A stretch of 64,000 nt of DNA from Hydractinia symbiolongicarpus. Lineage: Eukaryota > Cnidaria > Hydrozoa > Anthoathecata > Hydractiniidae. The notes below the pieces were generated by a model that made no database searches, had not been told where the DNA came from, and saw nothing but the letters and a program-made list of their open reading frames with translations. A program made the position numbers and the translations under genes. Within the stretch, counting starts at the first letter, position 1. Each line of letters begins with the position of its first letter. Positions 37,364 to 50,860 of this stretch are shown piece after piece. The stretch is from the NCBI RefSeq assembly GCF_029227915.1, contig NC_079876.1, positions 33,029,828 to 33,093,827 of the forward strand. Direction: 5' to 3'.

Positions 37364-40300
37364 CCGCCATTTCCCGTAAACCCCGGACTCGACCGGTATA
37401 GTCAAAAGTATACAAAGAAAGTACCCAGGGAGTAAACTCATTTCTCGAACGATTTTTTATATTTTTTTTTTTTTACCACTAAACGCATGAGACTTGTAGT
37501 TTTCAAAAATATTTTCATATTTGATTGGACGCTGAATAAAAGAAGTTTAATCGCCGGCAAACGACAATCCGCGATTTCCCGTAAATCCCGGACTCGGCCC
37601 GTATAATCAAAAGTATACAAAGAAAGTACCCTGGCATTAAACTCATTTCCCGAAGGATTTTTTAAATTATTTTTTCACCACTAAAACGCATGAGACTTGT
37701 AGTTTTCAAAAATATTTTCATTTTTCATGAGACGTTTAATGAAAGAGGTTTAATCGCCGGCAAACGAAATCCCGCGTTTTCCCGTAAATCCGGGGCTTGG
37801 CCCGTATAGTCGAATGTATACAAAGAAAGTACCCAGGGAGTAAACTCATTTCCCGAACGGTTTTTTAAATTTTTTTTTCACCACTAAAACGCATGAGACT
37901 TGTAGTTTTTAAAAATGTTTTCATTTTTGATGAGACGTTTAATGAAAGAGGTTTAATCGCCGGCAAACGAAATCCCGCGTTTTCCCGTAAATCCGGGGCT
38001 TGGCCCGTATAGTCGAATGTATACAAAGAAAGTACCCAGGGAGTGAACTCATTTCCCGAACGGTTTTTTAAATTTTTTTTTCACCACTAAAACGCATGAG
38101 ACTTGTAGTTTTTAAAAATGTTTTCATTTTTGATGAGACGCTTAATGAAAGAGGTTTAATCGCCGGAAAACGAAAACCCGCGATTTCCCGTAAATCCCGG
38201 GCTTGGCCCGTATAGTCGAATGTATACAAAGAAAGTACCATGTGAGTAAACTCGTTTCCAGAACGATTTTTTAAATTATTTTTTCACCACTTAAATGCAT
38301 AAGACTTGTAGTTTTCAAAAATGTTTTCATTTTTGATGAGACGCTGAATAAAAGCAGTTTAATCGCCGGTAAACGAAAACCCGCCATTTCCCGTAAACCC
38401 CGGACCCGGCCCGTATAGTCAAAAGTATACAAAGAAATTACCCAGGGAGTAAACTCATTTTCCGAACGATTTTTTAAATTATTTTCTCACCACTACAACG
38501 CATGAGACTTGTAGTTTTTTAAAATGTTTTCATTTTTGATGAGACGCTGAATAAAAGAAGTTTAATCGCCGGCAAACGAAAACCCGCAATTTCTTGTAAA
38601 CCCCGGACTCGGCCCGTATAGTCAAAAGTATACAAAGAAAGTACCCAGGGAGTAAACTCATTTTCCGAACGATTTTTTAAATTATTTTTTCACCACTACA
38701 ACGCGTAAGACTTGTAGTTTTCAGAACTGTTTTCATTTTTGATGAGACGCTTAATGAAAGAGGTTTAATCGCCGGCAAACGAAATCCCGCGATTTCCCGT
38801 AAATACCGGGCTTGGCCCGTATAGTCGAATGTATACAAAGAAAGTACCCAGGGAGTAAACTCATTTCCCGAACGGTTTTTTAAATTTTTTTTTCACCACT
38901 AAAACGCATGAGACTTGTAGTTTTTAAAAATGTTTTCATTTTTGATGAGACGTTTAATGAAAGAGGTTTAATCGCCGGCAAACGAAATTCCGCGTTTTCC
39001 CGTAAATCCGGGGCTTGGCCCGTATAGTCGAATGTATACAAAGAAAGTACCCAGTGAGTAAACTCATTTCCCGAACGGTTTTTTAAATTTTTTTTTCACC
39101 ACTAAAACGCATGAGACTTGTAGTTTTTAAAAATGTTTTCATTTTTGATGAGACGCTTAATGAAAGAGGTTTAATCGCCGGAAAACGAAAACCCGCGATT
39201 TCCCGTAAATCCCGGGCTTGGCCCGTATAGTCGAATGTATACAAAGAAAGTACCATGTGAGTAAACTCGTTTCCAGAACGATTTTTTAAATTATTTTTTC
39301 ACCACTTAAATGCATAAGACTTGTAGTTTTCAAAAATGTTTTCATTTTTGATGAGACGCTGAATAAAAGCAGTTTAATCGCCGGTAAACGAAAACCCGCC
39401 ATTTCCCGTAAACCCCGGACCCGGCCCGTATAGTCAAAAGTATACAAAGAAATTACCCAGGGAGTAAACTCATTTTCCGAACGATTTTTTAAATTATTTT
39501 CTCACCACTACAACGCATGAGACTTGTAGTTTTTTAAAATGTTTTCATTTTTGATGAGACGCTGAATAAAAGAAGTTTAATCGCCGGCAAACGAAAACCC
39601 GCCATTTCTTGTAAACCCCGGACTCGGCCCGTATAGTCAAAAGTATACAAAGAAAGTACCCAGGGAGTAAACTCATTTTCCGAACGATTTTTTAAATTAT
39701 TTTTTCACCACTACAACGCGTAAGACTTGTAGTTTTCAAAACTGTTTTCATTTTTGATGAGACGCTTAATGTAAGAGGTTTAATCGCCGGCAAACGAAAT
39801 CCCGCGATTTCCCGTAAATACTGGGCTTGGCCCGTATAGTCGAATGTATACAAAGAAAGTACCCAGGGAGTAAACTCATTTCCCGAACGAATTTTTAATT
39901 ATTTTTTTCACCACTAAAACGCATGAGACTTGTAGTTTTTAAAAATGTTTTCATTTTTGATGAGACGCTGAATAAAAGAAGTTTAATCGCCGGCAAAAGA
40001 AAACCCGCGATTTCCCGTAAATCCCGGACTCGGCCCGTATAGTTAAAAGTATACAAGGAAAGTACCCAGTGAGTAAACTCATTTCGCGAACGAATTTTTA
40101 AATTATTTTTTCACCACTAAAACACATGAGACTTGTAGTTTTCAAAAATGTTTTCATTTTTGATGAGACGGTTAATGAAAGAAGTTTAATCGCCGGCAAT
40201 CGAAAACCCGCGATTTCCCGTAAATCCCAGGCTTGGCCCGTATAGTCGAATGTATACAAAGAAAGTACCCTGTGAGTAAACTCATTTCCCGAACGATTTT

Positions 40301-43300
40301 TTAAATTATTTTTTCACCACTAAAACGCATGAGACTTGTAGTTTTCAGAAATGTTTTCATTTTTGATGAGACGCTTAATGAAAGTGGTTTAATCGCCAGC
40401 AAACGAAAACCCGCGATTTCCCGTAAATCCCGGGCTTGGCCCGTATAGTCGAATGTATACAAAGAAAGTACCCTGTGAGTAAACTCATTTCCAAAACGAT
40501 TTTTTAAATTATCTTTTCACCACTAAAACGCATGAGACTTGTAGTTTTCAAAAATGTTTTCATTTTTGATGAGACGCTGAATAAAAGAAGTTTAATCGCC
40601 GGCAAACGAAAACCCGCCATTTCCCGTAAACCCCGGACTCGACCGGTATAGTCAAAAGTATACAAAGAAAGTACCCAGGGAGTAAACTCATTTCCCGAAC
40701 GATTTTTTATATTATTTTTTTACCACTAAACGCATGAGACTTGTAGTTTTCAAAAATATTTTCATATTTGATGGGACGCTGAATAAAAGAAGTTTAATCG
40801 CCGGCAAACGAAAATCCGCGATTTCCTGTAAATCCCGGACTCGGCCCGTATAATCAAAAGTATACAAAGAAAGTACCCAGGGAGTAAACTCATTTCCCGA
40901 ACGATTTTTTAAATTTTTTTTTCACCACTAAAACGCATCAGACTTGTAGTTTTCAAAAATGTTTTCATTTTTGATGAGACGCTTAATGAAAGAAGTTTAA
41001 TCGCTGGAAAACGAAAACCCGCGATTTCTCGTAAATCCCGGGCTTGGCCCGTATAGTCGAATGTATACAAAGAAAGTACCATGTGAGTAAACTCGTTTCC
41101 AGAACGATTTTTTAAATTATTTTTTCACCACTAAAATGCATAAGACTTGTAGTTTTTAAAAATGTTTTCATTTTTGATGAAACGCTGAATAAAAGCAGTT
41201 TAATCGCCGGTAAACGAAAACCAGCCATTTCCCGTAAACCCCGGACTCGGCCCGTATAGTCAAAAGTATACAAAGAAATTACCCAGGGAGTAAACTCATT
41301 TTCCGAACGATTTTATAAATTCTTTTCTCACAACTACAACGCATGAGACTTGTAGTTTTTAAAAATGTTTTCATTTTTGATGAGACGCTGAATAAAAGAA
41401 GTTTAATCGTCGGCAAACGAAAACCCGCCATTTCCCGTAAACCCCGGACTCGGCCGTATAGTCAAAAGTATACAAAGAAAGTACCCAGGGAGTAACCTCA
41501 TTTTCCGAACGATTTTTTAAATTATTTTTTCACCACTACAACGCATGAGACTTGTAGTTTTCAAAAATGTTTTCATTTTTGATGAGACGGTTAATGAAAG
41601 AAGTTTAATCGCCGGCAATCGAAAACCCGCGATTTCCCGTAAATCTCTGGCTTGGCCCGTATAGTCGAATGTATACAAAGAAAGTACCCTGTGAGTAAAC
41701 TCATTTCCCGAACGATTTTTTAAATTATTTTTTCACCACTAAAACGCATGAGACTTGTAGTTTTCAGAAATGTTTTCATTTTTGATGAGACGCTTAATGA
41801 AAGTGGTTTAATCCCCAGCAAACGAAAACCCGCCATTTCCCGTAAACCCCGGACTCGACCGGTATAGTCAAAAGTATACAAAGAAAGTACCCAGGGAGTA
41901 AACTCATTTCTCGAACGATTTTTTATATTTTTTTTTTTTTACCACTAAACGCATGAGACTTGTAGTTTTCAAAAATATTTTCATATTTGATTGGACGCTG
42001 AATAAAAGAAGTTTAATCGCCGGCAAACGACAATCCGCGATTTCCCGTAAATCCCGGACTCGGCCCGTATAATCAAAAGTATACAAAGAAAGTACCCTGG
42101 CATTAAACTCATTTCCCGAACGATTTTTTAAATTATTTTTTCACCACTAAAACGCATGAGACTTGTAGTTTTCAAAAATATTTTCATTTTTCATGAGACG
42201 TTTAATGAAAGAGGTTTAATCGCCGGCAAACGAAATCCCGCGTTTTCCCGTAAATCCGGGGCTTGGCCCGTATAGTCGAATGTATACAAAGAAAGTACCC
42301 AGGGAGTAAACTCATTTCCCGAACGGTTTTTTAAATTTTTTTTTCACCACTAAAACGCATGAGACTTGTAGTTTTTAAAAATGTTTTCATTTTTGATGAG
42401 ACGTTTAGTGAAAGAGGTTTAATCGCCGGCAAACGAAATCCCGCGTTTTCCCGTAAATCCGGGGCTTGGCCCGTATAGTCGAATGTATACAAAGAAAGTA
42501 CCCAGGGAGTGAACTCATTTCCCGAACGGTTTTTTAAATTTTTTTTTCACCACTAAAACGCATGAGACTTGTAGTTTTTAAAAATGTTTTCATTTTTGAT
42601 GAGACGCTTAATGAAAGAGGTTTAATCGCCGGAAAACGAAAACCCGCGATTTCCCGTAAATCCCGGGCTTGGCCCGTATAGTCGAATGTATACAAAGAAA
42701 GTACCATGTGAGTAAACTCGTTTCCAGAACGATTTTTTAAATTATTTTTTCACCACTTAAATGCATAAGACTTGTAGTTTTCAAAAATGTTTTCATTTTT
42801 GATGAGACGCTGAATAAAAGCAGTTTAATCGCCGGTAAACGAAAACCCGCCATTTCCCGTAAACCCCGGACCCGGCCCGTATAGTCAAAAGTATACAAAG
42901 AAATTACCCAGGGAGTAAACTCATTTTCCGAACGATTTTTTAAATTATTTTCTCACCACTACAACGCATGAGACTTGTAGTTTTTTAAAATGTTTTCATT
43001 TTTGATGAGACGCTGAATAAAAGAAGTTTAATCGCCGGCAAACGAAAACCCGCAATTTCTTGTAAACCCCGGACTCGGCCCGTATAGTCAAAAGTATACA
43101 AAGAAAGTACCCAGGCAGTAAACTCATTTTCCGAACGATTTTTTAAATTATTTTTTCACCACTACAACGCGTAAGACTTGTAGTTTTCAAAACTGTTTTC
43201 ATTTTTGATGAGACGCTTAATGAAAGAGGTTTAATCGCCGGCAAACGAAATCCCGCGATTTCCCGTAAATACCGGGCTTGGCCCGTATAGTCGAATGTAT

Positions 43301-46295
43301 ACAAAGAAAGTACCCAGGGAGTAAACTCATTTCCCGAACGGTTTTTTAAATTTTTTTTTCACCACTAAAACGCATGAGACTTGTAGTTTTTAAAAATGTT
43401 TTCATTTTTGATGAGACGTTTAATGAAAGAGGTTTAATCGCCGGCAAACGAAATCCCGCGTTTTCCCGTAAATCCGGGGCTTGGCCCGTATAGTCGAATG
43501 TATACAAAGAAAGTACCCAGTGAGTAAACTCATTTCCCGAACGGTTTTTTAAATTTTTTTTTCACCACTAAAACGCATGAGACTTGTAGTTTTTAAAAAT
43601 GTTTTCATTTTTGATGAGACGCTTAATGAAAGAGGTTTAATCGCCGGAAAACGAAAACCCGCGATTTCCCGTAAATCCCGGGCTTGGCCCGTATAGTCGA
43701 ATGTATACAAAGAAAGTACCATGTGAGTAAACTCGTTTCCAGAACGATTTTTTAAATTATTTTTTCACCACTTAAATGCATAAGACTTGTAGTTTTCAAA
43801 AATGTTTTCATTTTTGATGAGACGCTGAATAAAAGCAGTTTAATCGCCGGTAAACGAAAACCCGCCATTTCCCGTAAACCCCGGACCCGGCCCGTATAGT
43901 CAAAAGTATACAAAGAAATTACCCAGGGAGTAAACTCATTTTCCGAACGATTTTTTAAATTATTTTCTCACCACTACAACGCATGAGACTTGTAGTTTTT
44001 TAAAATGTTTTCATTTTTGATGAGACGCTGAATAAAAGAAGTTTAATCGCCGGCAAACGAAAACCCGCCATTTCTTGTAAACCCCGGACTCGGCCCGTAT
44101 AGTCAAAAGTATACAAAGAAAGTACCCAGGGAGTAAACTCATTTTCCGAACGATTTTTTAAATTATTTTTTCACCACTACAACGCGTAAGACTTGTAGTT
44201 TTCAAAACTGTTTTCATTTTTGATGAGACGCTTAATGTAAGAGGTTTAATCGCCGGCAAACGAAATCCCGCGATTTCCCGTAAATACCGGGCTTGGCCCG
44301 TATAGTCGAATGTATACAAAGAAAGTACCCAGGGAGTAAACTCATTTCCCGAACGAATTTTTAATTTTTTTTTTCACCACTAAAACGCATGAGACTTGTA
44401 GTTTTTAAAAATGTTTTCATTTTTGATGAGACGCTGAATAAAAGAAGTTTAATCGCCGGCAAAAGAAAACCCGCGATTTCCCGTAAATCCCGGACTCGGC
44501 CCGTATAGTTAAAAGTATACAAGGAAAGTACCCAGTGAGTAAACTCATTTCGCGAACGAATTTTTAAATTATTTTTTCACCACTAAAACACATGAGACTT
44601 GTAGTTTTCAAAAATGTTTTCATTTTTGATGAGACGGTTAATGAAAGAAGTTTAATCGCCGGCAATCGAAAACCCGCGATTTCCCGTAAATCCCAGGCTT
44701 GGCCCGTATAGTCGAATGTATACAAAGAAAGTACCCTGTGAGTAAACTCATTTCCCGAACGATTTTTTAAATTATTTTTTCACCACTAAAACGCATGAGA
44801 CTTGTAGTTTTCAGAAATGTTTTCATTTTTGATGAGACGCTTAATGAAAGTGGTTTAATCGCCAGCAAACGAAAACCCGCGATTTCCCGTAAATCCCGGG
44901 CTTGGCCCGTATAGTCGAATGTATACAAAGAAAGTACCCTGTGAGTAAACTCATTTCCAAAACGATTTTTTAAATTATCTTTTCACCACTAAAACGCATG
45001 AGACTTGTAGTTTTCAAAAATGTTTTCATTTTTGATGAGACGCTGAATAAAAGAAGTTTAATCGCCGGCAAACGAAAACCCGCCATTTCCCGTAAACCCC
45101 GGACTCGACCGGTATAGTCAAAAGTATACAAAGAAAGTACCCAGGGAGTAAACTCATTTCCCGAACGATTTTTTATATTATTTTTTTACCACTAAACGCA
45201 TGAGACTTGTAGTTTTCAAAAATATTTTCATATTTGATGGGACGCTGAATAAAAGAAGTTTAATCGCCGGCAAACGAAAATCCGCGATTTCCTGTAAATC
45301 CCGGACTCGGCCCGTATAATCAAAAGTATACAAAGAAAGTACCCAGGGAGTAAACTCATTTCCCGAACGATTTTTTAAATTTTTTTTTCACCACTAAAAC
45401 GCATCAGACTTGTAGTTTTCAAAAATGTTTTCATTTTTGATGAGACGCTTAATGAAAGAAGTTTAATCGCTGGAAAACGAAAACCCGCGATTTCTCGTAA
45501 ATCCCGGGCTTGGCCCGTATAGTCGAATGTATACAAAGAAAGTACCATGTGAGTAAACTCGTTTCCAGAACGATTTTTTAAATTATTTTTTCACCACTAA
45601 AATGCATAAGACTTGTAGTTTTTAAAAATGTTTTCATTTTTGATGAAACGCTGAATAAAAGCAGTTTAATCGCCGGTAAACGAAAACCAGCCATTTCCCG
45701 TAAACCCCGGACTCGGCCCGTATAGTCAAAAGTATACAAAGAAATTACCCAGGGAGTAAACTCATTTTCCGAACGATTTTATAAATTCTTTTCTCACAAC
45801 TACAACGCATGAGACTTGTAGTTTTTAAAAATGTTTTCATTTTTGATGAGACGCTGAATAAAAGAAGTTTAATCGTCGGCAAACGAAAACCCGCCATTTC
45901 CCGTAAACCCCGGACTCGGCCGTATAGTCAAAAGTATACAAAGAAAGTACCCAGGGAGTAACCTCATTTTCCGAACGATTTTTTAAATTATTTTTTCACC
46001 ACTACAACGCATGAGACTTGTAGTTTTCAAAAATGTTTTCATTTTTGATGAGACGGTTAATGAAAGAAGTTTAATCGCCGGCAATCGAAAACCCGCGATT
46101 TCCCGTAAATCTCTGGCTTGGCCCGTATAGTCGAATGTATACAAAGAAAGTACCCTGTGAGTAAACTCATTTCCCGAACGATTTTTTAAATTATTTTTTC
46201 ACCACTAAAACGCATGAGACTTGTAGTTTTCAGAAATGTTTTCATTTTTGATGAGACGCTTAATGAAAGTGGTTTAATCCCCAGCAAACGAAAAA
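37364..46295. repeat. 22-monomer HOR, 4,466-bp period, two copies
   Basis: Copy 1 is about 37,364-41,829 and copy 2 about 41,830-46,295. Landmarks are 4,466 bases apart: T-run unit 37,438 and 41,904, TTAATGTAAGAGG 39,767 and 44,233, AAACCAGCCATT 41,218 and 45,684, AAATCTCTGGC 41,641 and 46,107, and GGTTTAATCCCCAGC 41,805 and 46,271. The junction lies just after CAGCAAACGAAAACCCGC near 41,830, where a class B unit switches to the CATTTCCC / ACTCGACCGG unit. Copy 1 overlaps the second 43-mer copy, so this duplication came later or used its sequence. Confidence 0.9.
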
Positions 46296-47530
46296 CCGCG
46301 ATTTCCCGTAAATCCCGGGCTTGGCCCGTATAGTCGAATGTATACAAAGAAAGTACCCTGTGAGTAAACTCATTTCCAAAGCGATTTTTTAAATTATCTT
46401 TTCACCACTAAAACGCATGAGACTTGTAGTTTTCAAAAATGTTTTCATTTTTGATGAGAGGCTAAATAAAAGAAGTTTAATCGCCGGCAAACGAAAACCC
46501 GCCATTTCCCGTAAACCCCGGACTCGACCGGTATAGTCAAAGGTATACAAAGAAAGTACCCAGGGAGTAAACTCATTTCTCGAACGATTTTTTATATTCT
46601 TTTTTTTTTTACCACTAAACGCATGAGACTTGTAGTTTTCAAAAATATTTTCATATTTGATTGGACGCTGAATAAAAGAAGTTTAATCGCCGGGAAACGA
46701 CAATCCGCGATTTCCCGTAAATCCCGGACTCGGCCCGTATAATCAAAAGTATACAAAGAAAGTACCCTGGGAGTAAACTCATTTCCCGAACGATTTTTTA
46801 AATTATTTTTTCACCACTAAAACGCATGAGACTTGTAGTTTTTAAAAATGTTTTCATTTTTGATGAGACGCTTAATGAAAGAGGTTTAATCGCCGGAAAA
46901 CGAAAACCCGCGATTTCCCGTAAATCCCGGGCTTGGCCCGTATAGTCGAATGTATACAAAGAAAGTACCATGTGAGTAAACTCGTTTCCAGAACGATTTT
47001 TTAAATTATTTTTTCACCACTTAAATGCATAAGACTTGTAGTTTTCAAAAATGTTTTCATTTTTGATGAGACGCTGAATAAAAGCAGTTTAATCGCCGGT
47101 AAACGAAAACCCGCCATTTCCCGTAAACCCCGGACTCGGCCCGTATAGTCAAAAGTATACAAAAAAATTACCCAGGGAGTAAACTCATTTTCCGAACGAT
47201 TTTTTTAATTATTTTCTCACCACTACAACGCATGAGACTTGTAGTTTTTTAAAATGTTTTCATTTATGATGAGACGCTGAATAAAAGAAGTTTAATCGCC
47301 GGCAAACGAAAACCCGCCATTTCTTGTAAACCCCGGACTCGGCCCGTATAGTCAAAAGTATACAAAGAAAGTACCCAGGGAGTAAACTCATTTGCCGAAC
47401 GATTTTTTAAATTATTTTTTCACCACTACAACGCATGAGACTTGTAGTTTTCAAAACTGTTTTCATTTTTGATGAGACGCTTAATGAAAGAGGTTTAATC
47501 GCCGGCAAACGAAATCCCGCGATTTCCCGT
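46296..47530. repeat. Mixed-domain remnant matching 55.6-57.0 kb
   Basis: About six monomers. Shared private variants with the stretch about 9,335 bases downstream include CGGGAAACGACAATCC, CGATTTTTTTAATTATTTTC and GCATGAGACTTG with CAAAACTG. Near 46,800-46,845 this copy lacks one monomer (ATATTTTATTTTTTGATGAG, CCGGTGCTTGG) present near 56,180-56,330. The block ends at about 47,530, where the expected AAATACCGGGCTTGG is replaced by AAATCCCGGACTCGG. Confidence 0.8.
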
Positions 47531-50500
47531 AAATCCCGGACTCGGCCCGTATAATCAAAAGTATACAAAGAAAGTACCCAGGGAGTAAACTCATTTCCCG
47601 AACGATTTTTTAAATTATTATTTCACCACTAAAACCCATGAGACTTATAGTTTTTAAAAATGTTTTCATTTTTGATGAGACTCTGAATAAAAGAAGTTTA
47701 ATCGTCGGCAAACGAAAACCCGCCATTTCCCGTAAACCCCGGACTCGGCCCGTATAGTCAAAAGTATACAAAGAAATTACCCAGGGAATAAACTCATTTT
47801 CCGAACGATTTTTTAAATTATTTTCTCACCACTACAACGCATGAGACTTGTAGTTTTTAAAAATGTTTTCATTTTTGATGAGACGCTGAATAAAAGAAGT
47901 TTAATCGCCGGCAAACGAAAACCCGCCATTTCCCGTAAACCCCGAACTCGGCCCGTATAGTCAAAAGTATACAAAGAAATTACCCAGGGAGTAAACTCTA
48001 TTTCCGAACGATTTTTTAAATTATTTTCTCACCACTACAACGCATGAGACTTGTAGTTTTTAAAAATGTTTTCATTTTTGATGAGACGCTGAATAAAAGA
48101 AGTTTAATCGCCGGCAAAAGAAAACCCGCGATTTCCCGTAAATCCCGGACTCGGCCCGTATAGTTAAAATTATACAAGGAAAGTACCCAGTGGGTAAACT
48201 CATTTCCCGAACGAATTTTTAAATTATTTTTTCACCACTAAAACACATGAGACTTGTAGTTTTCAAAAATGTTTTCATTTTTGATGAGACGGTTAATGAA
48301 AGAAGTTTAATCGCCGGCAAACGAAAACCCGCCACTTCCCGTAAATCCCGGACTCGGCCCGTATAGTCAAAAGTACACAAAGAAATTACCCAGGGAGTAA
48401 ACTCATTTCCCGAACGATTTTTTAAATTATATTTTCACCACTAAAACGCATGAGACTTGTAGTTTTCAAAAATGTTTTCATTTTTGATGAGACGCTGAAT
48501 GAAAGAAGTTTAATCGCCGGCAAACGAAAACTTGCGATTTCCCGTAAATCCCGGACTCGGCCCGTATAGTCAAATGTATACAAAGAAAGTACCCAGGGTG
48601 TAAACTCACTTCCCGAACGATTTTTTAAATTATTATTTCACCACTAAAGCCCATGAGACTTGTAGTTTTTAAAAATGTTTTCATTTTTGATGAGACGCTG
48701 AATAAAAGACGTTTAATCGCCGGCAAACGAAAACCCGCCATTTCCCGTAAACCCTGGAGTTGGCCCGTATAATCAAAAGTATACAAAGAAAGTACCCAGG
48801 GAGTAAACTCATTTCCCTAACGATTTTTTAAATTATTTTTTCACCACTAAAACGCATGACACTTGTAGTTTTCAAAAATGTTTTCATTTTTGATGAGACG
48901 CTGAATAAAAGAAGTTTAATCGCCGGCAAACGAAAACCCGCCATTTCCCGTAAACCCCGGACTCGGCCCGCATAGTCAAAAGTATACAAAGAAAGTACCC
49001 AGGGAGTAAACTCATTTCCCGAACGATTTTTTAAATTATTTTTTCACCACTAAAACGCATGAAACTTGTAGTTTTTAAAAATGTTTTCATTTCTGATGAG
49101 ACGCTGAATAAAAGAAGTTTAATCGCCGGCAAACGAAAACCCGCAATTTCCCGTAAATGCCGGACTCGGCCCGTATAGTCAAAAGTATACAAAGAAAGTA
49201 CCCGGGATGTAAACTCATTTCCCGAACAATTTTTTAAATTATTATTTCACCACTAAAACCCATGAGACTTATAGTTTTTAAAAATGTTTTCATTTTTGAT
49301 GAGACGCTGAATAAAAGAAGTTTAATCGCCGGCAAACGAAAACCCGCCATTTCCCGTAAACCCCGGACTCGGCCCGTATAGTCAAAAGTATACAAAGAAA
49401 TTACCCAGGGAGTAAACTCATTTTCCGAACGATTTTTTAAATTATTTTCTCACCACTACAACGCATGAAACTTGTAGTTTTTAAAAATGTTTTCATTTTT
49501 GATGAGACGCCGAATAAAAGAAGTTTAATCGCCGGCAAAAGAAAACCCGCGATTTCCCGTAAATCCCGGACTCGGCCCGTATAGTCAAAAGTATACAAAG
49601 AAAGTACCCAGGGTGTAAACTCACTTCCCGAACGATTTTTTAAATTATTATTTCACCACTAAAGCCCATGAGACTTGTAGTTTTTAAAAATGTTTTCATT
49701 TTTGATGAGACGCTGAATAAAAGACGTTTAATCGCCGGCAAACGAAAACCCGCCATTTCCCGTAAACCCTGGAGTTGGCCCGTATAATCAAAAGTATACA
49801 AAGAAAGTACCCAGGGAGTAAACTCATTTCCCTAACGATTTTTTAAATTATTTTTTCACCACTAAAACGCATGACACTTGTAGTTTTCAAAAATGTTTTC
49901 ATTTTTGATGAGACGCTGAATAAAAGAAGTTTAATCGCCGGCAAACGAAAACCCGCCATTTCCCGTAAACCCCGGACTCGGCCCGCATAGTCAAAAGTAT
50001 ACAAAGAAAGTACCCAGGGAGTAAACTCATTTCCCGAACGATTTTTTAAATTATTTTTTCACCACTAAAACGCATGAAACTTGTAGTTTTTAAAAATGTT
50101 TTCATTTTTGATGAGACGCTGAATAAAAGAAGTTTAATCGCCGGCAAACGAAAACCCGCAATTTCCCGTAAATGCCGGACTCGGCCCGTATAGTCAAAAG
50201 TATACAAAGAAAGTACCCGGGATGTAAACTCATTTCCCGAACAATTTTTTAAATTATTATTTCACCACTAAAACCCATGAGACTTATAGTTTTTAAAAAT
50301 GTTTTCATTTTTGATGAGACGCTGAATAAAAGAAGTTTAATCGCCGGCAAACGAAAACCCGCCATTTCCCGTAAACCCCGGACTCGGCCCGTATAGTCAA
50401 AAGTATACAAAGAAATTACCCAGGGAGTAAACTCATTTTCCGAACGATTTTTTAAATTATTTTCTCACCACTACAACGCATGAAACTTGTAGTTTTTAAA

Positions 50501-50860
50501 AATGTTTTCATTTTTGATGAGACGCCGAATAAAAGAAGTTTAATCGCCGGCAAAAGAAAACCCGCGATTTCCCGTAAATCCCGGACTAGGCCCGTATAGT
50601 TAAAAGTATACAAGGAAAGTACCCAGTGAGTAAACTCATTTCGCGAACGAATTTTTAAATTATTTTTTCACCACTAAAACACATGAGACTTGTAGTTTTC
50701 AAAAATGTTCTCATTTTTGATGAGACGGTTAATGAAAGAAGTTTAATCGCCGGCAATCGAAAACCCGCGAATTCCCGTAAATCCCAGGCTTGGCCCGTAT
50801 AGTCGAATGTATACAAAGAAAGTACCCTGTGAGTAAACTCATTTCCCAAACGATTTTTTA
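47531..50860. repeat. Island of class A satellite with 5-monomer duplication
   Basis: The monomer order returns to the type seen at 3-12 kb and at the start of the 14-mer: CCCATGAGACTTATAG, ACTACAACG, GGCAAAAGAAAA, AAATTATATTTTC, AAAACTTGCG, GACGTTTAATC, GACACTTG and GCCCGCATAG. Within it, about 48,575-49,589 is repeated at 49,590 to about 50,604. AAAAGACGTTTAATCGCC occurs at 48,704 and 49,719 (1,015 bp), and the private CTGGAGTTGGCCC is in both. The island is flanked on both sides by mixed A/B long-period sequence. Confidence 0.85.

Larger units (their letters stand above)
22650..40113. repeat. 43-monomer HOR, 8,732-bp period, two copies
   Basis: Copy 1 is about 22,650-31,381 and copy 2 about 31,382-40,113. 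The private change GGCAAACAAAAACCC at 22,934 recurs at 31,666, and TTAATGTAAGAGG near 31,036 recurs near 39,768. T-run units at 26,674 and 28,706 match 35,406 and 37,438. The junction at about 31,360-31,386 joins the TTTCGCGAACG unit to CACTTAAATGCATAAG. Copy 2 has one extra monomer around 33,161-33,363 and lacks one at about 34,980, so the offset is 8,935 between those points and 8,732 elsewhere. This is the largest duplication I could trace. Confidence 0.87.

Noticed and set aside
22650-40113. Simple assembly duplication of 8.7 kb
   Set aside because: The copies differ by an extra monomer, a missing monomer and scattered substitutions, and each has distinct flanks. An artefact cannot be excluded without reads, but it is not the simplest reading.
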